Source: Bacteroidales bacterium UBA5833 (lineage in GTDB: Bacteria > Bacteroidota > Bacteroidia > Bacteroidales > Lentimicrobiaceae). Taken from it: a stretch of DNA of 47,657 nucleotides. The translations under genes were made by a program, and so were the position numbers. The notes beneath the pieces were generated by a model. The model did no database searches and was not told the origin of the DNA. It saw nothing but the letters and a program-made list of their open reading frames with translations. Positions 44,668 through 47,657 of this stretch are shown here, one piece after another; the first letter of the stretch is position 1; every line of letters starts with the position of its first letter. Where the stretch lies: positions 1-47,657 of the forward strand of contig DJGZ01000058.1 in NCBI GenBank assembly GCA_002433025.1, in the 5' to 3' direction.

Positions 44668-45687
44668 ATGAGGATACTCGTAACAGGCGGCACTGGGTAT
44701 ATCGGCTCGCATACAGTTGTGGAACTGTTGCAGCAGGGGTATGAGGTTATCATTGCGGATAACCTTTCCAATTCCCGCGCAGAAGTGGTTGACAGGATTG
44801 AAGAAATTTGCGGAAAACGACCGGAATTCTGCAAAATTGATCTTGCCGGCCGGGATGAAAGCAGGGATTTCTTTGCCGCACACCAGGAGCTTGATGGAAT
44901 TATACATTTTGCCGCTTTCAAAGCTGTAGGCGAATCCATGATTAAACCCCTGAATTATTATCGCAACAACCTGGATTCGCTGCTAAATGTCCTGGAAGGA
45001 ATGAAGGAGCATCATATCCCCAACCTGGTTTTTTCTTCGTCGTGCACGGTTTACGGCCAACCCGACGAGTTGCCGGTGCGCGAAGCTTCCCCTGTGAAAG
45101 AGGCCTGGTCGCCTTACGGAAATACCAAGCAGATGTCGGAACAGATTCTGCGCTTCACAGTAGAAGCCCACGGGCTTAAAACCATTGCCCTCAGATATTT
45201 TAATCCCATCGGGGCTCATGAATCGGCGCTGATTGGTGAATTGCCGCTGGGCGTACCCAACAATCTGGTGCCCTTTATTACCCAGACGGCTATCGGGTTG
45301 AGACCTGTACTGAACGTTTTCGGGAACGATTACGATACTCCTGACGGTACAGCCATCCGCGACTACATTCATGTGGTTGACCTTGCCAGGGCCCATGTAG
45401 TTGCCGTTGACAGAATGATCTCAGGCGCATCAGCGTCTGCGTTCGAAATCTTTAATCTGGGAACGGGCAATGGTTTCAGTGTGCTGGAAGTGATACATTC
45501 TTTTGAGAAAGTGAGTGGTGAAAAACTCAATTATCAGATCGTTGACCGCCGGCCGGGCGATGTGGAAAAAGTATGGGCCGATACTTCATGCGCCAACAGG
45601 GAGCTGGGTTGGAAAGCCGAAAAGACACTGGATGAAATGATGCTTTCGGCCTGGAAATGGGAAAAAGCCCTGGCAGTTAGGAAATAA
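44668..45687 (+). CDS. galE: UDP-glucose 4-epimerase
   Basis: GalE interconverts UDP-glucose and UDP-galactose (or the N-acetyl forms) using bound NAD. The 339-residue protein is a classic short-chain dehydrogenase fold: the Rossmann loop GGTGYIG lies at 7-13. The catalytic Ser is in FSSSCTVYG (about 123-125), and the Tyr150-x3-Lys154 pair lies in SPYGNTK. The later block ALRYFNPIGAHESALIGE and the RPGDVEKVWAD segment near the C-terminus are typical. It is 9 bases behind wbpD and 16 bases before rfbB, so the three form an operon. Confidence 0.96.
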   Translation: MRILVTGGTGYIGSHTVVELLQQGYEVIIADNLSNSRAEVVDRIEEICGKRPEFCKIDLAGRDESRDFFAAHQELDGIIHFAAFKAVGESMIKPLNYYRNNLDSLLNVLEGMKEHHIPNLVFSSSCTVYGQPDELPVREASPVKEAWSPYGNTKQMSEQILRFTVEAHGLKTIALRYFNPIGAHESALIGELPLGVPNNLVPFITQTAIGLRPVLNVFGNDYDTPDGTAIRDYIHVVDLARAHVVAVDRMISGASASAFEIFNLGTGNGFSVLEVIHSFEKVSGEKLNYQIVDRRPGDVEKVWADTSCANRELGWKAEKTLDEMMLSAWKWEKALAVRK

Positions 45688-45703
45688 CTTTAAAATTATA
45701 ATT

Positions 45704-46759
45704 ATGAAAACCATCCTGATCACGGGAGGAGCCGGCTTTATCGGTTCTCATGTTGTACGACTGTTTGTAAACAAATATCCTGATTACAGGATCGTTAATC
45801 TCGACAAGCTGACTTATGCCGGCAACCTGGCCAATCTGAAGGATGTTGAAAATTGTCCCAATTACATTTTTGAAAAAGCCGATATTACCGATGGCGGGCG
45901 TATGCTGGAGTTATTCTCAGCATACAGGTTCGACGGAGTAATCCATCTTGCGGCCGAATCGCATGTTGACCGCTCCATTTTGAATCCGATGGAGTTTATC
46001 CATACCAATATCGTTGGCACTGTTAACCTTCTGAATGCCGCGAAGGCTACCTGGGGGGAGGATTGTTCGGGAAAACGGTTTTATCATATTTCTACGGATG
46101 AAGTTTATGGCTCGCTGGGCGATGAAGGCAAATTTCTTGAAACCACCGCTTACGATCCGCGAAGCCCTTACTCTGCCAGCAAGGCCAGCAGCGATCACCT
46201 GGTTAGGGCTTATTTTCATACCTACCACCTTCCGGTAGTGCTTTCAAACTGTTCAAACAACTACGGGCCTTACCAGTTCCCCGAAAAGCTTATTCCGTTG
46301 TTTATTCACAACATCCGCAACAATAAGTCCCTGCCGGTTTACGGAAAAGGTGAAAATGTCCGCGACTGGCTGTATGTGGTTGATCATGCGAAGGCAATAG
46401 ATATTATTTTCCATAAAGGCAGGGAAGGGGAGACTTACAACATAGGCGGGAATAACGAGTGGCAGAACATTCAGCTGATCAGGAAGCTATGTGAAATCAT
46501 GGACCGCAAACTCGGGCGGGAAACCGGGGAGTCGGAAAAACTGATTACCTTCGTTAAAGACCGTGCCGGGCACGATCTCCGGTATGCCATTGATGCTACA
46601 AAAATTAAAAATGAACTAGGGTGGGAGCCTTCCGTCAGATTTACCGAAGGATTTGAAACCACCGTTGAATGGTATCTGGCCAATGAGGCATGGCTCAACA
46701 ACGTGACTTCGGGCGGCTACCTGAAATATTACGAAGAGCAATACGGGAAAAGGGTCTGA
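45704..46759 (+). CDS. rfbB: dTDP-glucose 4,6-dehydratase
   Basis: RfbB (RmlB) converts dTDP-glucose to dTDP-4-keto-6-deoxyglucose, the branch point for rhamnose and other deoxysugars. The 351-residue protein has GGAGFIG at 8-14. The catalytic Thr131-Asp132-Glu133 triplet lies in HISTDEVYGSLG, and Tyr156-x3-Lys160 lies in SPYSASKASSDHL. NCSNNYGPYQFPEKLIPLFI and VYGKGENVRDWLYV are family blocks. rfbA, rfbC and rfbD are not seen here, so the rest of the pathway is elsewhere. It is the last gene of the wbpD-galE-rfbB operon. Confidence 0.96.
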   Translation: MKTILITGGAGFIGSHVVRLFVNKYPDYRIVNLDKLTYAGNLANLKDVENCPNYIFEKADITDGGRMLELFSAYRFDGVIHLAAESHVDRSILNPMEFIHTNIVGTVNLLNAAKATWGEDCSGKRFYHISTDEVYGSLGDEGKFLETTAYDPRSPYSASKASSDHLVRAYFHTYHLPVVLSNCSNNYGPYQFPEKLIPLFIHNIRNNKSLPVYGKGENVRDWLYVVDHAKAIDIIFHKGREGETYNIGGNNEWQNIQLIRKLCEIMDRKLGRETGESEKLITFVKDRAGHDLRYAIDATKIKNELGWEPSVRFTEGFETTVEWYLANEAWLNNVTSGGYLKYYEEQYGKRV

Positions 46760-46862
46760 AGATTATTAATGGTTAGAAAACAATATGTTCAGAAGTGCAT
46801 ACGGCAGGGGGGAGCAATGATTCCGGCTTTCCCGTTGCCGGATAAAAGTTATATTGATTGCT

Positions 46863-47630
46863 ATGTCAAAAGAAGATAATCTGGTTTTTATTGATGCAGG
46901 TGCAGAGGACGCATCTGAAAAGGGGATCTGCTGCAGCAAGGATCATAAATCAGCGGCCTATCACTGCAAAGTGGCCTGGCTTCAGTTGCCGCATAACAAA
47001 GAGGTCCGGCTTCTTTTGGTTAACAAGGGTGTTGATGGCATTATCGGCTTTGCCGAATACATGCCTTCCGAAGCTGCATGGCGGCCGGTTGCAGCCGGAA
47101 ATTACCTGTTTATCCAATGCATTGCCATATACCAAAAGGCATCCCGTAGCCAGGGCCTTGCCGGTAAAATGCTTGCAATTATCGAAGAAAAGGCTTTGTC
47201 GCAGGGCATGAACGGGGTTTGCTCAATGTGCAGCAGCGGGACCTGGATGGCCGGCAAGGACCTGTTTGAGAAAAATGGATATGCAGTTTGTGATCAGCTC
47301 GGACGTTTTGAACTGCTTTACAAAGCCTTCCGGGACGGTGCGCCGGTACCTTCGCTGATTGACTGGAATCGCCAACTTGAAAAGTATCAGGGCTGGCATC
47401 TTCTCTATGCCGATCAGTGCCCCTGGCATCAAAAAGCCGTCAGCGACCTGAAGGAGGCTGCTGTCGAAAATCATCTTGAGCTTTGCGTTACACGGCTCGA
47501 AACCCCGGAACAGGCCAGGCATGCGCCAACCGGTTACGGAACCTTCGGGTTGATCAAAGACGGAAAACTGCTTGCCGATCACTACATCAGTAAAACTCGG
47601 TTCCTGAATATCCTGAGGAAGGAAATATAA
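46863..47630 (+). CDS. GNAT N-acetyltransferase with YoaP-like C-terminal domain
   Basis: This 255-residue protein has an N-terminal GNAT domain (about 30-155) that contains CSKDHKSAAYHCKVAWL, LFIQCIAIYQK, and the acetyl-CoA loop SRSQGLAGKML. A C-terminal YoaP-like region follows, with YADQCPWHQKAVSDL resembling a thioredoxin-like fold. A GICC pair of cysteines lies early in the chain. YoaP-type proteins are uncharacterised acetyltransferases. An in-frame TTG at 46854 would add three residues; the ATG at 46863 is chosen. The gene stands apart from the rfbB operon by about 100 bases. Confidence 0.87.
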   Translation: MSKEDNLVFIDAGAEDASEKGICCSKDHKSAAYHCKVAWLQLPHNKEVRLLLVNKGVDGIIGFAEYMPSEAAWRPVAAGNYLFIQCIAIYQKASRSQGLAGKMLAIIEEKALSQGMNGVCSMCSSGTWMAGKDLFEKNGYAVCDQLGRFELLYKAFRDGAPVPSLIDWNRQLEKYQGWHLLYADQCPWHQKAVSDLKEAAVENHLELCVTRLETPEQARHAPTGYGTFGLIKDGKLLADHYISKTRFLNILRKEI

Positions 47631-47657
47631 ATATTTTAACTTTCGCAAGCTCAGTTT

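Noticed and set aside
1..47657. Avoidance of AGATCT in the window as support for a BglII-specific system
   Set aside because: AGATCT occurs at least seven times (for example 185, 15440, 17020, 19485, 23906, 34066, 40154), so avoidance is not seen; the exact target remains open.

Overview
The window looks like chromosomal DNA from a member of the Bacteroidota, probably a Bacteroidales-like lineage. The evidence is a carboxypeptidase-regulatory-like TonB-dependent receptor, a giant secreted protein with a type IX secretion (T9SS)-type C-terminus, a PorV/PorQ-type barrel, a fused MurF-alanine racemase, a bacterial geranylgeranylglyceryl-phosphate synthase, and repeated promoter boxes of the Bacteroidetes form TAnnTTTG. 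No rRNA, tRNA, CRISPR array or prophage was seen. Almost all genes are intact. Species cannot be named from the sequence.

Layout. 0-1.2 kb: an ISAs1-like insertion sequence. 1.9-8.8 kb: housekeeping genes (MeaB GTPase, an S9 peptidase, GGGP synthase, S-adenosylhomocysteine hydrolase), then a lipoprotein resembling a degenerate Rieske protein and a small membrane-anchored protein. 8.9-18.1 kb: a three-gene envelope/secretion cluster (TonB-dependent receptor, 1427-residue T9SS-type cargo, PorV/PorQ-like barrel) with a promoter in front and a strong terminator behind. 18.2-20.2 kb: greA, a HIT protein and an aldo/keto reductase.

20.4-33.0 kb: a membrane glycosyltransfer region with two GT-C-like multi-pass proteins, a YfhO-like protein, a methyltransferase-GT2 fusion and two GT2 enzymes. 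It is interrupted by an AT-rich restriction-modification island (26.0-27.7 kb) made of an N4-cytosine-type methyltransferase overlapping a BglII-like endonuclease. The three large membrane proteins appear to end in the same type of periplasmic beta-sandwich module. Tandem 8-bp repeats and a palindromic element lie at 33.0 kb.

33.3-42.7 kb: murF-alr with pdxA (divergent from the next pair), a GAF-like/nucleotidyltransferase fusion with a metallophosphoesterase, an M28 peptidase, Kdo transferase (waaA) and an outer-membrane barrel protein. 42.8-47.6 kb: surface-sugar genes (DegT aminotransferase, WbpD-type acetyltransferase, galE, rfbB), then a YoaP-like acetyltransferase.

The main theme is the cell envelope: sugar nucleotides (galE, rfbB, DegT/WbpD), lipid-linked glycosyl transfer (GT2 and GT-C proteins), lipid A core (waaA), peptidoglycan (murF-alr) and outer-membrane export (receptor/cargo/PorV). 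The best candidates for something undescribed are the receptor-cargo-PorV cluster with its AT-rich internal segment in the cargo, the C-terminal module shared by three different membrane proteins, the GAF-nucleotidyltransferase plus phosphoesterase pair, and the Rieske-like lipoprotein that lacks one expected ligand.
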